Shown here: in pieces, positions 44,226 through 52,210 of the stretch
How the letters are laid out: each line of letters starts with the position of its first letter
Position numbering within the stretch: position 1 is the first letter of the stretch
The notes under the pieces: generated by a model
What the model was told of the DNA's origin: nothing
What the model saw: only the letters and a program-made list of their open reading frames with translations
Database searches by the model: none
From: Gangjinia marincola
Lineage (GTDB): Bacteria > Bacteroidota > Bacteroidia > Flavobacteriales > Flavobacteriaceae
Length of the DNA: 64,000 nucleotides
Assembly: GCF_039523415.1 (NCBI RefSeq)
Contig: NZ_BAAAFG010000015.1
Location: forward strand, 496,001-560,000
Direction: 5' to 3'
Made by a program: the position numbers and the translations under genes

Positions 44226-44360
44226 TTAGTGGCAACCACAATCTCCGCTTCCGCAATCTCCATCTTTTTGAGCAGATAGAAAGGAAGGCTTCCAGATAAA
44301 CTTTGTGATCAAATATCCTATGGAAAGTATAAATGCTAGAATGACAAAAAAGGTTTGCAT
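44226..44360 (-). CDS. FeoB-associated Cys-rich membrane protein
   Basis: This 44-residue peptide was found by translating the gap. It has one N-terminal membrane helix (TFFVILAFILSIGYLI) and a C-terminus DCGSGDCGCH. Small Cys-rich membrane peptides of this type sit downstream of feoB in many Bacteroidetes and may help handle Fe2+ at the pore. It follows feoB after about 116 bp. The closely spaced cysteines could bind metal. Confidence 0.85.
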   Translation of the reverse strand: MQTFFVILAFILSIGYLITKFIWKPSFLSAQKDGDCGSGDCGCH

Positions 44361-44433
44361 ACTATATGTTGAATGTTTTTAATCGTCTTCGACCGCGCGC
44401 TCAGACTGACATTATTTTTATTATTTATCCTTT

Positions 44434-44456
44434 GTCACCCTGAGCCTGTCGAAGGG
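44434..44456. repeat. GTCGA-core repeat (second copy)
   Basis: CACCCTGAGCCTGTCGAAGGGG has CCCT/AGGG arms and a GAGCCTGTCGA core shared with 2391-2415 and 53982-54006. It lies just past the feoB stop. Confidence 0.6.
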
Positions 44457-44476
44457 GCGAAGGGTTGAAGCGAACA

Positions 44477-46576
44477 TCAATTCAAAAATTGATACGCTCC
44501 TAATGCTGTAATATACGCAATTGCAGTCATGATCACAAGTTGTAAACCCGGCCATTTCCAGCTGTTGGTTTCTGTTTTTACAATGGCTAACGTACTCATA
44601 CATTGCATGGCAAAGGCATAAAATAGGAGTAAGCTTATTCCGCTGGCAAAATTAAATCTAGGCGTACCTAAAATTGGATTTACCTCTGCTGCCATACGAT
44701 TTTTAATGGTTTCTTCCTCCTCACTTCCTACGCTATAAATGGTCGCCAGCGTACCTACAAATACTTCGCGTGCAGCGAAAGAACTAATGATGGCTATACC
44801 TATTTTCCAGTCATATCCTAAGGGTGCCACCACCGGCTCAATGGCCTTACCAGCAATTCCCAAATAAGAGTGTTCTAATTTATATTGTGCTATTTGGGTA
44901 TCAATCGCCTCTTGGGGCATGTCGGTCTCATCAAAAGTCGCCGTAATATACGCTTCTGCGTTTTCAAACTTTTCTCCCGGCCCGTAACTGGCTAATACCC
45001 ATAAAACGATGGAGATGGCTAAAATGATCTTTCCTGCACCAAAAACAAATGATTTCGTTTTCTCTACCACATTAATGGCTACATTTTTAAACATGGGCAG
45101 TTTATAATTGGGCATTTCTACTACAAAATATTGTTTGCTGCGTATGTCGAGGACTTTGTTTAAGATGTATGCCGAAACTACTGCGGTGGCAAACCCAATG
45201 AGGTACAATAACATGAGGGTTAAAGCTTTATATCCTAATCCTAGAAAGCTTCCCTCTGGGATGACCAACGCGATGATAATAAGGTACACCGGAAGACGTG
45301 CCGAACAAGTTGTAAATGGAATTACAAGAATGGTGATAAGGCGTTCTTTCCAATTTTCTATGTTTCGGGTAGCCATTACGGCAGGGATAGCGCAGGCAGT
45401 TCCCGAAATTAATGGCACTACGCTTTTGCCGCTTAATCCAAACTTCCGCATGATGCGATCCATCAAAAATACCACGCGGCTCATGTATCCGCTTTCTTCT
45501 AAGACTGAAATAAATAAGAATAAAAAGGCGATCTGCGGAATGAAAATAACGATACCGCCTAATCCTGCTACAATTCCTTCGGCTAATAAATCGGTAAATG
45601 CTCCGGGTGGAAGCGTGACTTTGATCCATTCACTTAGATTAGAAAAAGCTAGGTCAATAAAATCCATGGGATAGCTGGACCAATCATAAATTGCCTGAAA
45701 AATCGTCAAAAGAATGACAAAAAAGATCACGTACCCCCAGATTTTATGAGTTAGAACGCGGTCTAATACACTGCGTAGATCTTTGGCAGAAGCAGAGTCA
45801 ATAGCAAGCGTATGTTTAAGGGTATCATTGATAAATTGATAGCGCTTAATAGTTTCTTTTTGCTGAAGTCGTTTTAACGCTGAAACAGACTCTGTTTTGA
45901 AATCACTGATTCCTTTAAAGTCCCTTCGTTCTAATTCTCCAAAATTCACATCCTGAGTAATGACTAACCAAAGTTTGTAGAGTTGTTGTTTTGGGAAAGT
46001 CTTTCTCAGCCGATTAAAGTAATCTGGATCGATCACTGAAAAATCCAAACAAGGCTCAGTCGATAAATTTCTGTAATCCTCAATGAGTTTTTTGAGTTCA
46101 TTGATTCCCTGATTTTTTCGGCAGCTAACCAACGCTATTTTGGTATGCAGTTTCTCTTCAAGCGCTTCGATATCAATCGATATTCCTTTGCGTTTCATGC
46201 GATCAGCCATATTGATCACCAGAATCGTAGGAATATTGAGGTCTTTTATTTGCGTGAATAAGAGTAGATTACGCTTTAAGTTTTCTACATCGCTTACCAC
46301 CACCGCCACATCCGGGAAATCTTTATCGTTACGGTTAAGCAATAATTCAATCACTACACTCTCATCCAGAGACGAAGCATTTAAACTATAAGTTCCGGGG
46401 AGGTCAATGATGTGTGCTTTTTTACTGCGGGAAAGTTTGCAAACACCTTGCTTTTTTTCTACTGTGATGCCGGGATAATTTCCCACCTGCTGATTAAGGC
46501 CGGTAAGTTGATTAAAAACCGAAGTTTTACCGGTATTTGGATTGCCAATAAGAGCAACATTAATTTGCGCTGGCAT
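44477..46576 (-). CDS. feoB: Ferrous iron transporter B
   Basis: FeoB takes up Fe2+ across the inner membrane. The 699-residue protein opens with a GTPase domain: G1 GNPNTGKTS (about 11-19), a GNYPGITVEKK G2 region, G3 DLPGTYSL (about 58-65), and G4 VINMADRM (about 120-127). Several membrane helices follow, with the gate motif CARLPVY and SGTACAIPAVMATR. Length fits. FeoA starts 6 bp upstream, giving a feoAB operon on the minus strand. Confidence 0.97.
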   Translation of the reverse strand: MPAQINVALIGNPNTGKTSVFNQLTGLNQQVGNYPGITVEKKQGVCKLSRSKKAHIIDLPGTYSLNASSLDESVVIELLLNRNDKDFPDVAVVVSDVENLKRNLLLFTQIKDLNIPTILVINMADRMKRKGISIDIEALEEKLHTKIALVSCRKNQGINELKKLIEDYRNLSTEPCLDFSVIDPDYFNRLRKTFPKQQLYKLWLVITQDVNFGELERRDFKGISDFKTESVSALKRLQQKETIKRYQFINDTLKHTLAIDSASAKDLRSVLDRVLTHKIWGYVIFFVILLTIFQAIYDWSSYPMDFIDLAFSNLSEWIKVTLPPGAFTDLLAEGIVAGLGGIVIFIPQIAFLFLFISVLEESGYMSRVVFLMDRIMRKFGLSGKSVVPLISGTACAIPAVMATRNIENWKERLITILVIPFTTCSARLPVYLIIIALVIPEGSFLGLGYKALTLMLLYLIGFATAVVSAYILNKVLDIRSKQYFVVEMPNYKLPMFKNVAINVVEKTKSFVFGAGKIILAISIVLWVLASYGPGEKFENAEAYITATFDETDMPQEAIDTQIAQYKLEHSYLGIAGKAIEPVVAPLGYDWKIGIAIISSFAAREVFVGTLATIYSVGSEEEETIKNRMAAEVNPILGTPRFNFASGISLLLFYAFAMQCMSTLAIVKTETNSWKWPGLQLVIMTAIAYITALGAYQFLN

Positions 46577-46582
46577 ATTGAA

Positions 46583-46813
46583 TTAGGCTACAAGTTCAAT
46601 TTCAATCTGTTGAGCCACTTCTTGCCGAATAGCAAGATGACTCCCATTGATGTTTAAATACAGTGGATCTTTAAATGGAGCTAATTGAAGTAAACTCACT
46701 TCATTACCAGGGAGACAGCCCATTTCTAAAAGCTTCAGCGGGATAATCTCTGCAGAAATTTCTTTGATAATTCCCCGTTGTCCTCTCTTTAATTGAGCGA
46801 TGGTTATCTTCAA
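46583..46813 (-). CDS. feoA: FeoA-family protein
   Basis: This 76-residue SH3-like small protein (KITIAQLKRGQRGIIKEI, LKLLEMGCLPGNEVSLLQ) acts with FeoB. A TTG start at 46813 is required: no in-frame ATG exists nearby, and an in-frame stop lies three codons upstream. The promoter region contains a palindrome similar to the MntR operators (46820-46836). Confidence 0.94.
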   Translation of the reverse strand: MKITIAQLKRGQRGIIKEISAEIIPLKLLEMGCLPGNEVSLLQLAPFKDPLYLNINGSHLAIRQEVAQQIEIELVA

Positions 46814-46819
46814 TGCTTA

Positions 46820-46836
46820 TTTAGATTAAATTTAAA
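46820..46836 (-). promoter_or_regulatory. Candidate metal-repressor box upstream of feoA
   Basis: TTTAGATTAAATTTAAA is a near-palindrome beginning 7 bp upstream of the feoA start. It shares TTTAGA and AAA arms with the MntR boxes at 36970-36985 and 36992-37002. Confidence 0.45.
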
Positions 46837-46901
46837 CAAGGCAAAAATAGGGCAAAATTTTGAGTTAGGTTGAATACAAGAAATTTTTAACAAGCATTGG
46901 A

Positions 46902-47588
46902 TTAGCGGTCCGCCTCACGTTTGGCTTCAGCTTTTAAAATCTCTATATCGTGAAGGACTTGTGCTACAGCTTCGGGATCGGTTCCATCATAAAATGCACG
47001 TACGCGCTGTTTTTGATCAACCAGCACAAAGTTTTCGGTATGAATCATGTCATACGCATCTCCGCTGCCGCTGGTTTTAGTAGCCAAATACGACTTCCGC
47101 GCAAGCGCATACAATTCTTTTTTATCTCCTGTAACCAAGTCCCATTTTTCGTCTTTTACACCTTTACGCCTTGCATATTTTTTTAACACGGATACGCTGT
47201 CAATTTCTGGTGTTACCGTATGAGAAAGCAGCAATACATCAGGGTCATCCATAATTTCTTCCTGAATTTCTGCCATATGATCGGTCATGACAGGGCAAAT
47301 GGTGAGACAGGTGGTGAAGAAAAAGTCGGCAACGTAGATTTTATCCGCAAATTTTTGTTCAGTAATGGTATCTCCATTTTGATTTACCAGTTTAAACGGT
47401 GCAACTTGGTGGTACTTGCGCACATGTTGAACGGTGGAGTCCACCAATTCTGGGTTGACCATGCTAGGTTGCCAAACGGGGAGTGTTTCTTTAGGCTTCA
47501 GCAAACTGTAGATCACAAAAATGATGATGGCAGAAAGGACTACCATCACAATAGCAAAGGGTTTGTATTTAGAAAAAAAAGTGATCAT
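46902..47588 (-). CDS. SCO family copper chaperone-like protein
   Basis: This 228-residue membrane-anchored protein has an N-terminal helix (about 13-32) and a thioredoxin-like fold. The copper site is CLTICPVM (CxxxC, in TTCLTICP at about 92-99) together with the histidine of SHTVTPEID (about 125). SCO proteins mature the CuA centre of cytochrome oxidase. VLVDQKQRVRAFYDGTD towards the end fits. It is a separate transcription unit from feoAB. Confidence 0.94.
   Translation of the reverse strand: MITFFSKYKPFAIVMVVLSAIIIFVIYSLLKPKETLPVWQPSMVNPELVDSTVQHVRKYHQVAPFKLVNQNGDTITEQKFADKIYVADFFFTTCLTICPVMTDHMAEIQEEIMDDPDVLLLSHTVTPEIDSVSVLKKYARRKGVKDEKWDLVTGDKKELYALARKSYLATKTSGSGDAYDMIHTENFVLVDQKQRVRAFYDGTDPEAVAQVLHDIEILKAEAKREADR
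47097..47108. repeat. CCGC-GCAA-GCGC stem-loop in the SCO gene
   Basis: A degenerate member of the CCGC-4 nt-GCGG family, one arm mismatch. Confidence 0.3.
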
Positions 47589-47732
47589 CGCTTTAGAGCT
47601 ACAAAATTACGTCTTGCACAATTAGTAACCCAGTGATCGGGATAATTTTATGTGATATAATGATTTGTGGTACAGGATTTGGTCTTAGAAAAGATGTAAC
47701 GAAATTCCCTTTCAGGAGACTTAGGAATACGT

Positions 47733-47740
47733 TACTTTTG
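47733..47740 (+). promoter_or_regulatory. Candidate -7 box for rseP
   Basis: TACTTTTG fits TAnnTTTG and lies 36 bp before the ATG at 47777. No clear -33 element is seen. Confidence 0.4.
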
Positions 47741-47776
47741 TGCGGTTTTTAATGAACGAATGGATATTACAGATTG

Positions 47777-49126
47777 ATGGATACATTTTTGATTAAAGGA
47801 GCTCAGTTATTACTGAGTCTTTCTATACTTATCGTCCTGCATGAATTGGGACATTTTATTCCTGCAAAGCTTTTCAAAACCAGAGTAGAGAAATTCTACC
47901 TCTTCTTTGATGTAAAATTTTCACTCTTTAAAAAGAAAATAGGAGAGACCGTCTATGGAATTGGTTGGTTGCCTCTTGGTGGTTATGTAAAGATTGCGGG
48001 GATGATTGATGAGAGCATGGACAAGGAGCAGATGGCTAAACCGCCACAGCCTTGGGAGTTTCGAAGTAAACCGGCCTGGCAACGTTTGATCATCATGTTA
48101 GGTGGGGTTACCGTTAATTTTATCCTTGCCGTAATAATTTATATTTGCCTTTCATGGGCATTTGGAGATCAATATCTCCCTATGGATGAATTAGAAGGTG
48201 GTGTGTATGTGACTCAGCCAGACATGGGCGAAAAGCTAGGCATTCAAACCGGGGACAAAATTCTTAAGATTGATGGAGAGAAAGTAGAGAATTTTAACTC
48301 AATACACATGGATATCATCAATGGGAATACCATGACGATTGAGCGTGATGGAGAAATCATTGAGCAAGACATCCCCGTTGATTTTATCGAAACCCTGATA
48401 GAGGATAAGGATAGAGGTTTTTTCTTAAACCCCAGGTTACCTTATGTGGTGCAACAAATATCTCCCGGGTCTCATAACACGGGCGTAGACTTACAGCCAA
48501 AAGATCGCGTCATTGCGGTAGACGGTGAGCCCGTTGCATACAGAGATGAGGTTACTGAACTGCTGCAGCAGAAAAAAAATCAGAGTGCTACGTTAACCGT
48601 TGAGCGTGAAGGAGATTTAGTTGAGATCCCCGTGAAAATTAATGAAGAAGGAATGGTGGGCATTGCAATTGTTAATGGTTTTTCAGACTTTGAAAAATTA
48701 GGGTATTTGCAACTCGATACGACTACATATAACTTCTTTGAAGCCATACCGGCAGGTTGGGATCGGGGTGTAACAACCTTACAGGATTATATCAAACAAT
48801 TTAAAAAAATCATCAATCCAGATACAGGAGCGTATAAAGGCGTAGGTGGTTTTGGTGCGATTGGAAATATGTTTCCTGCGGAATTTAGTTGGGTGGACTT
48901 TTGGGAGCGAACCGCTTTTATTTCGATCATCTTAGCTTTTATGAATATTCTTCCCATTCCTGCTTTGGATGGAGGTCATGTGGTTTTTCTACTGTATGAA
49001 ATGGTCACCGGAAGAAAACCCGGCGATAAGTTTATGGAGTACGCTCAAGTAGCAGGCTTTGTGTTATTGTTGACCTTGGTATTATTCGCAAATGGAAACG
49101 ATATTTATAGGGCTATTTTCAAGTAG
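47777..49126 (+). CDS. rseP: Site-2 intramembrane zinc metalloprotease RseP
   Basis: This protein of about 449 residues belongs to the S2P family. It has the zinc motif HELGH (about 22-26), a membrane helix (about 105-130), two PDZ-like domains (about 150-300, with GIQTGDKILKIDGEKV and LQPKDRVIAVDGEPV), and the second metal motif LPIPALDGGH (about 400) with the third ligand Asp. It cleaves anti-sigma factors within the membrane in envelope-stress signalling. I choose the ATG at 47777 instead of the TTG one codon before. The flavobacterial homologue is essential for many sigma-E-type pathways (general knowledge). Confidence 0.95.
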   Translation: MDTFLIKGAQLLLSLSILIVLHELGHFIPAKLFKTRVEKFYLFFDVKFSLFKKKIGETVYGIGWLPLGGYVKIAGMIDESMDKEQMAKPPQPWEFRSKPAWQRLIIMLGGVTVNFILAVIIYICLSWAFGDQYLPMDELEGGVYVTQPDMGEKLGIQTGDKILKIDGEKVENFNSIHMDIINGNTMTIERDGEIIEQDIPVDFIETLIEDKDRGFFLNPRLPYVVQQISPGSHNTGVDLQPKDRVIAVDGEPVAYRDEVTELLQQKKNQSATLTVEREGDLVEIPVKINEEGMVGIAIVNGFSDFEKLGYLQLDTTTYNFFEAIPAGWDRGVTTLQDYIKQFKKIINPDTGAYKGVGGFGAIGNMFPAEFSWVDFWERTAFISIILAFMNILPIPALDGGHVVFLLYEMVTGRKPGDKFMEYAQVAGFVLLLTLVLFANGNDIYRAIFK

Positions 49127-49143
49127 AAAATTTCTAAAATATA

Positions 49144-49173
49144 TTGACAGATTAGAAAATTGATTTATATTTG
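49144..49173 (+). promoter_or_regulatory. Promoter of the tRNA-Asn gene
   Basis: TTGACA (49144-49149) and TATATTTG (49166-49173) are 16 bp apart, matching the Bacteroidetes consensus, and lie about 41 bp before the tRNA. Confidence 0.7.
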
Positions 49174-49214
49174 CAGCCCTAAAGCAGTAATTTGATTGTT
49201 TTAGGATGCAAAAT

Positions 49215-49288
49215 TCCTCTTTAGCTCAGTTGGTTAGAGCATCTGACTGTTAATCAGAGGGTCCTTGGTTCGAGCCCAAGAAGAGGAG
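49215..49288 (+). tRNA. tRNA-Asn (GTT)
   Basis: This is a standard 74-nt cloverleaf: acceptor arms TCCTCTT and AAGAGGA, D arm with TAGCTCAGTTGG, anticodon arm CTGACTGTTAATCAG with GTT at 49249-49251, T arm with GGTTCGAGC. CCA is not encoded. A terminator follows at 49296. Two partial copies lie downstream. Confidence 0.98.
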
Positions 49289-49295
49289 CAAACAA

Positions 49296-49324
49296 AACCC
49301 GACGCGAAAGCGTTGGGTTTTTTT
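49296..49324 (+). terminator. tRNA-Asn terminator
   Basis: AACCCGACGC-GAAA-GCGTTGGGTT followed by a seven-T run. An almost identical copy is at 49812-49840. Confidence 0.9.
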
Positions 49325-49360
49325 GTGTAGTGAATCTGGCGAGTCCCGACGTTTTAGTAC

Positions 49361-49417
49361 ATCCCGCACTTGCAGAATTAATCAGAGGATCTCGCGATCT
49401 TTTGGGTAGATGGAGCA
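49361..49417 (+). pseudogene. Decayed tRNA-Asn 3' fragment
   Basis: ATCCCGCACTTGCAG, then TTAATCAGAGG and a degraded T arm and acceptor ending GGAGCAAAA, parallel the second half of the 49725-49804 pseudogene. The ATG of the GIY-YIG reading frame (49410) lies in its last bases. Confidence 0.65.
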
Positions 49418-49463
49418 AAATAAACTACCACCGATAAAATGCCGAATTTTTTATTTTTGTTCT

Positions 49464-49769
49464 GTGTTTTATCTTTATTTCCTTTACTCAAAAACCGGTA
49501 ATAAGTTTTATGTAGGTTCCAGTAGCGATCCGTGGCAGCGTCTTATTCAGCATAATTCGTCCTCTCAGAATACGTTTACCTCAAAATATCGTCCGTGGGA
49601 GTTGGTCGCAATATTTGAAGCTGGAAATTCAAGATCAAAAGCTGAAAGCTATGAACGTTTTATAAAGAATCAGAAAAGTAGACGATTAATTAAAAAACTA
49701 ATTAATCCCGATTTTAAACCTGATGGTCTTTTAGCTCAGATGATTAGAGTCCCGCACCTGCGGGATTAA
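49464..49769 (+). CDS. GIY-YIG nuclease embedded in tRNA-derived DNA
   Basis: This small GIY-YIG endonuclease-fold protein has the motif YFLYS-KFYVGSS (the GIY and YIG positions are degenerate) and ERFIKNQKSRRLIKKLIN. I choose the GTG at 49464 (MFYLYFLYSKTG), which gives 101 residues; the ATG at 49410 would add 18 residues read through tRNA debris. The last 13 residues (LLAQMIRVPHLRD) are encoded by the tRNA-like pseudogene that follows. Members of this family in Bacteroidetes often lie next to tRNAs (general knowledge). Its DNA target and activity are unknown. Confidence 0.8.
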   Translation: MFYLYFLYSKTGNKFYVGSSSDPWQRLIQHNSSSQNTFTSKYRPWELVAIFEAGNSRSKAESYERFIKNQKSRRLIKKLINPDFKPDGLLAQMIRVPHLRD

Positions 49770-49804
49770 TCAGAGGGTCCTTGGTTCGAGCCCAAGAAGA
49801 GGAG
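49725..49804 (+). pseudogene. tRNA-Asn-like pseudogene downstream of the nuclease
   Basis: Its 5' third (TTAGCTCAGA.GATTAGAG) and its 3' half (TTAATCAGAGGGTCCTTGG onward to GAGGAGCA) match the intact tRNA-Asn nearly exactly. The acceptor 5' arm and the anticodon stem are replaced; the anticodon region is TCCCGC-ACCT-GCGGGA, a perfect hairpin with no anticodon loop. It cannot be a functional tRNA. It also encodes the C-terminus of the GIY-YIG protein. Confidence 0.8.
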
Positions 49805-49811
49805 CAAAGAA

Positions 49812-49840
49812 AACCCAACGCGAAAGCGTCGGGTTTTTTT
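49812..49840 (+). terminator. Duplicated copy of the tRNA-Asn terminator
   Basis: AACCCAACGC-GAAA-GCGTCGGGTT plus T-run. It differs from 49296 at two bases, so one stem pair is an A-C mismatch. Confidence 0.8.
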
Positions 49841-49960
49841 GTGGATTTTACACAGTTGATTATAGTCCCGACGCCAGGGGATATCACGAAGAAGAACATA
49901 TTATCAATAAGAAAACCCACCGTTACAGGATGGGTTTAAATATTATAAGGGAAACATCAA

Positions 49961-50146
49961 TTACAATTTATCAATTTCCTCTTTTAATTGTTCTTTAGTT
50001 TTGCCGGTTTTTTCTTGCAGTCTACCAAGCATTTCGTCAAATTTTCCTTCAGAATAGGTAGTGTCATCATCAGTAACATTACCATACTTCTGTTTAAATT
50101 GTCCTTTAACTTGATTCCATTTTCCTTCTAGCTGTTGCTCATTCAT
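49961..50146 (-). CDS. CsbD-family stress-response protein
   Basis: This 61-residue hydrophilic helical protein shows the CsbD signature MNEQQLEGKWNQVKGQFK and LGRLQEKTGKTKEQLKEEI. Members are induced by general stress; the molecular role is unresolved. It follows a second small stress-like ORF after about 49 bp. Confidence 0.93.
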   Translation of the reverse strand: MNEQQLEGKWNQVKGQFKQKYGNVTDDDTTYSEGKFDEMLGRLQEKTGKTKEQLKEEIDKL

Positions 50147-50194
50147 GGGTTGTAATTTTATAAGATTATTGATTTGGTTAACGAATTAAAAGTA

Positions 50195-50341
50195 CTAGGC
50201 AGTATCTCTGGGTTGATGTTGCTCTCTGCGTTGCTCTACTTGATGATTAATGTCCATCCCTTGAGTCTCGCTGTGGTTTATGGCCTGTTCTTTAATACTT
50301 TGCTTTTGTTTTTCTAGTTCTTCTTTTTTCTTATCGTTCAT
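50195..50341 (-). CDS. Small hydrophilic hypothetical protein
   Basis: A 48-residue ORF found by translating the gap. It is highly charged and helix-prone (NDKKKEELEKQKQSIKEQAI, then HQVEQRREQHQ). I recognise no family. It lies upstream of CsbD on the same strand, so it may be co-expressed in stress. Confidence 0.5.
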   Translation of the reverse strand: MNDKKKEELEKQKQSIKEQAINHSETQGMDINHQVEQRREQHQPRDTA

Positions 50342-50545
50342 AACTGTTCTTTTTACTTGAATATTAAAGATAGATGATGATTAGCCTTGTAACAAGAAGA
50401 TTAATAAGGATTAACGCCCCGTGTTAAGAATAAGTTAAGGATCCCTTGTTTTTTGAGTTGATATTTAATTATTTTAGCAAAATTAGGGTGGTGTCTCATT
50501 TTATATACATCGCTCTTTCATCTTTAATCACGAACTATAGCCTTT

Positions 50546-52195
50546 ATGTTGACCGCAATTTCATTTTTAGGATTTACCCTTCTAGTAGCCTTTATTGCTT
50601 GGTATGCTACCCGAAAAACAGATGAAAAATCTGCTGATGGTTATTTTTTGGCAGGTCGAAGTCTGGGAGCCATCACCATAGCAGGATCACTTCTTCTCAC
50701 GAACTTATCTGCAGAGCAAATCGTAGGGCTAAACGGTCAGGCGTTTTCTGAAGGTCTATTAGTCATGGCATGGGAGACACTTGCGGCAATTGCTATGATA
50801 TTTGCTGCACTATTTTTACTTCCTAAATATCTCTCCTCTGGTATAACTACTATCCCAGAGTTTATCGAAACGCGCTTTGATAAGCAGACTAAGGCATTGA
50901 TGTCCTTACTTTTCTTACTAGCCTATGCGGTAGTGCTTTTACCTACAATCCTTTATTCAGGTTCATTAGCGTTTAGTACGATGTTTGATTTACCAGAAGC
51001 GTTAGGACTTTCTGAAGTTACTGTCATTTGGATTTGTGTATGGAGCATTGGAATTATCGGAATTATCTACGCGATTTTTGGCGGACTCAAAGCCGTAGCG
51101 GTTTCCGACTTAGTCAACGCTATCGGACTCTTAGTTGGCGGTTTGGCCATCCCGATTTTTGGATTTTTATATATAGGTGATGGGGATTTATGGACCGGTG
51201 TTACCACACTCTATGAGAGCAACCCAGATAAATTTGTGATGGAAGGCGAAGTTGATTCTTCTATTCCTTTCGGAACCTTATTTACTGGAATGATGTTGGC
51301 GCAAATTTATTATTGGGGAACTAATCAATCCATTCTGCAACGGGTATTTGCAGCAAAAAATCTAAAAGAAGGTCAAAAGGGGATGCTACTTGCTGCATTC
51401 ATTAAATTCTTAATTCCAATTATCGTGGTCGTCCCCGGGATATTAGCTTGGCATATTTTTGAAGGAAATCTTGAAAATGCAGATCAGGCATATCCCGCTT
51501 TAGTGACCAAAGTATTGCCTAATGTGTTTGTTGGGTTTTTTGCAGCGGTCCTATTTGGCGCCGTATTGAGCTCCTTCAACAGTTTATTGAACAGTAGTGC
51601 AACTCTATTTGGCGTTGACTTGTATAAGCAGCTCTTCAAAAAAGATGCTACCGAAAAAGACACCGTAAAAGCAGGGAAACGCTTTGGATTGCTAGTGGGT
51701 ATTGTCGCAATGACGATTGCACCGTTTATCATGTATGCACCTTCCGGATTATTTAGCTATATCCAATCTTCTCTAGGGAGTTTGAGTGTGCCTATTCTTG
51801 CGGTGGTCATGGTAGGTATTCTTACTAAAAAGGCTCCGGCAATAAGTGCAAAAATTGTCTTAACCGTAGGAGTAATACTATATTTAATAAGTCTAATTTT
51901 CTTAGAGCCTTATTTTAGAGGAAATGCTCTGGAACAGGCACAAGCCAGTGGTATCATGGATGCCAAGCAGCTTAGCATTTTGCAGGCAGAAGCCTACCCA
52001 CATTTTTTACACGTCATGGGAATCTTATTCTTCTTCAACGTAATAATCATGCTTGTGGCAGGAGCAATTAAACCCAGAGCAACCGGTGACACATTTATCA
52101 AGCGAGATGCAGTAGATGTGACTCCTTGGCGCTATGCAATCATCATCGGTATTCTCATCGCCATTCTTGTATTGGCGACCTATATCATTTTTTAA
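50546..52195 (+). CDS. Sodium:solute symporter (SSS/SGLT-like)
   Basis: This 549-residue Na+-coupled transporter has about 14 helices. It contains ADGYFLAGRSLGAITIAGSLLLTNLSAEQIVGLNGQAF (about 30-68) and GTNQSILQRVFAAKNLKEGQKGM (about 252-274), close to sugar-type members such as vSGLT. The start is the ATG at 50546. It lies 15 bp upstream of a GH13 glucosidase, so it probably imports a glucoside or monosaccharide. The 204-bp gap upstream contains no ORF I can support. Confidence 0.93.
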   Translation: MLTAISFLGFTLLVAFIAWYATRKTDEKSADGYFLAGRSLGAITIAGSLLLTNLSAEQIVGLNGQAFSEGLLVMAWETLAAIAMIFAALFLLPKYLSSGITTIPEFIETRFDKQTKALMSLLFLLAYAVVLLPTILYSGSLAFSTMFDLPEALGLSEVTVIWICVWSIGIIGIIYAIFGGLKAVAVSDLVNAIGLLVGGLAIPIFGFLYIGDGDLWTGVTTLYESNPDKFVMEGEVDSSIPFGTLFTGMMLAQIYYWGTNQSILQRVFAAKNLKEGQKGMLLAAFIKFLIPIIVVVPGILAWHIFEGNLENADQAYPALVTKVLPNVFVGFFAAVLFGAVLSSFNSLLNSSATLFGVDLYKQLFKKDATEKDTVKAGKRFGLLVGIVAMTIAPFIMYAPSGLFSYIQSSLGSLSVPILAVVMVGILTKKAPAISAKIVLTVGVILYLISLIFLEPYFRGNALEQAQASGIMDAKQLSILQAEAYPHFLHVMGILFFFNVIIMLVAGAIKPRATGDTFIKRDAVDVTPWRYAIIIGILIAILVLATYIIF

Positions 52196-52210
52196 TCAAC
52201 ACCATTAAAA

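Noticed and set aside
49725..49804. Second functional tRNA gene
   Set aside because: The acceptor 5' arm does not pair and the anticodon loop is replaced by a 4-nt hairpin loop, so it cannot be charged or decode.
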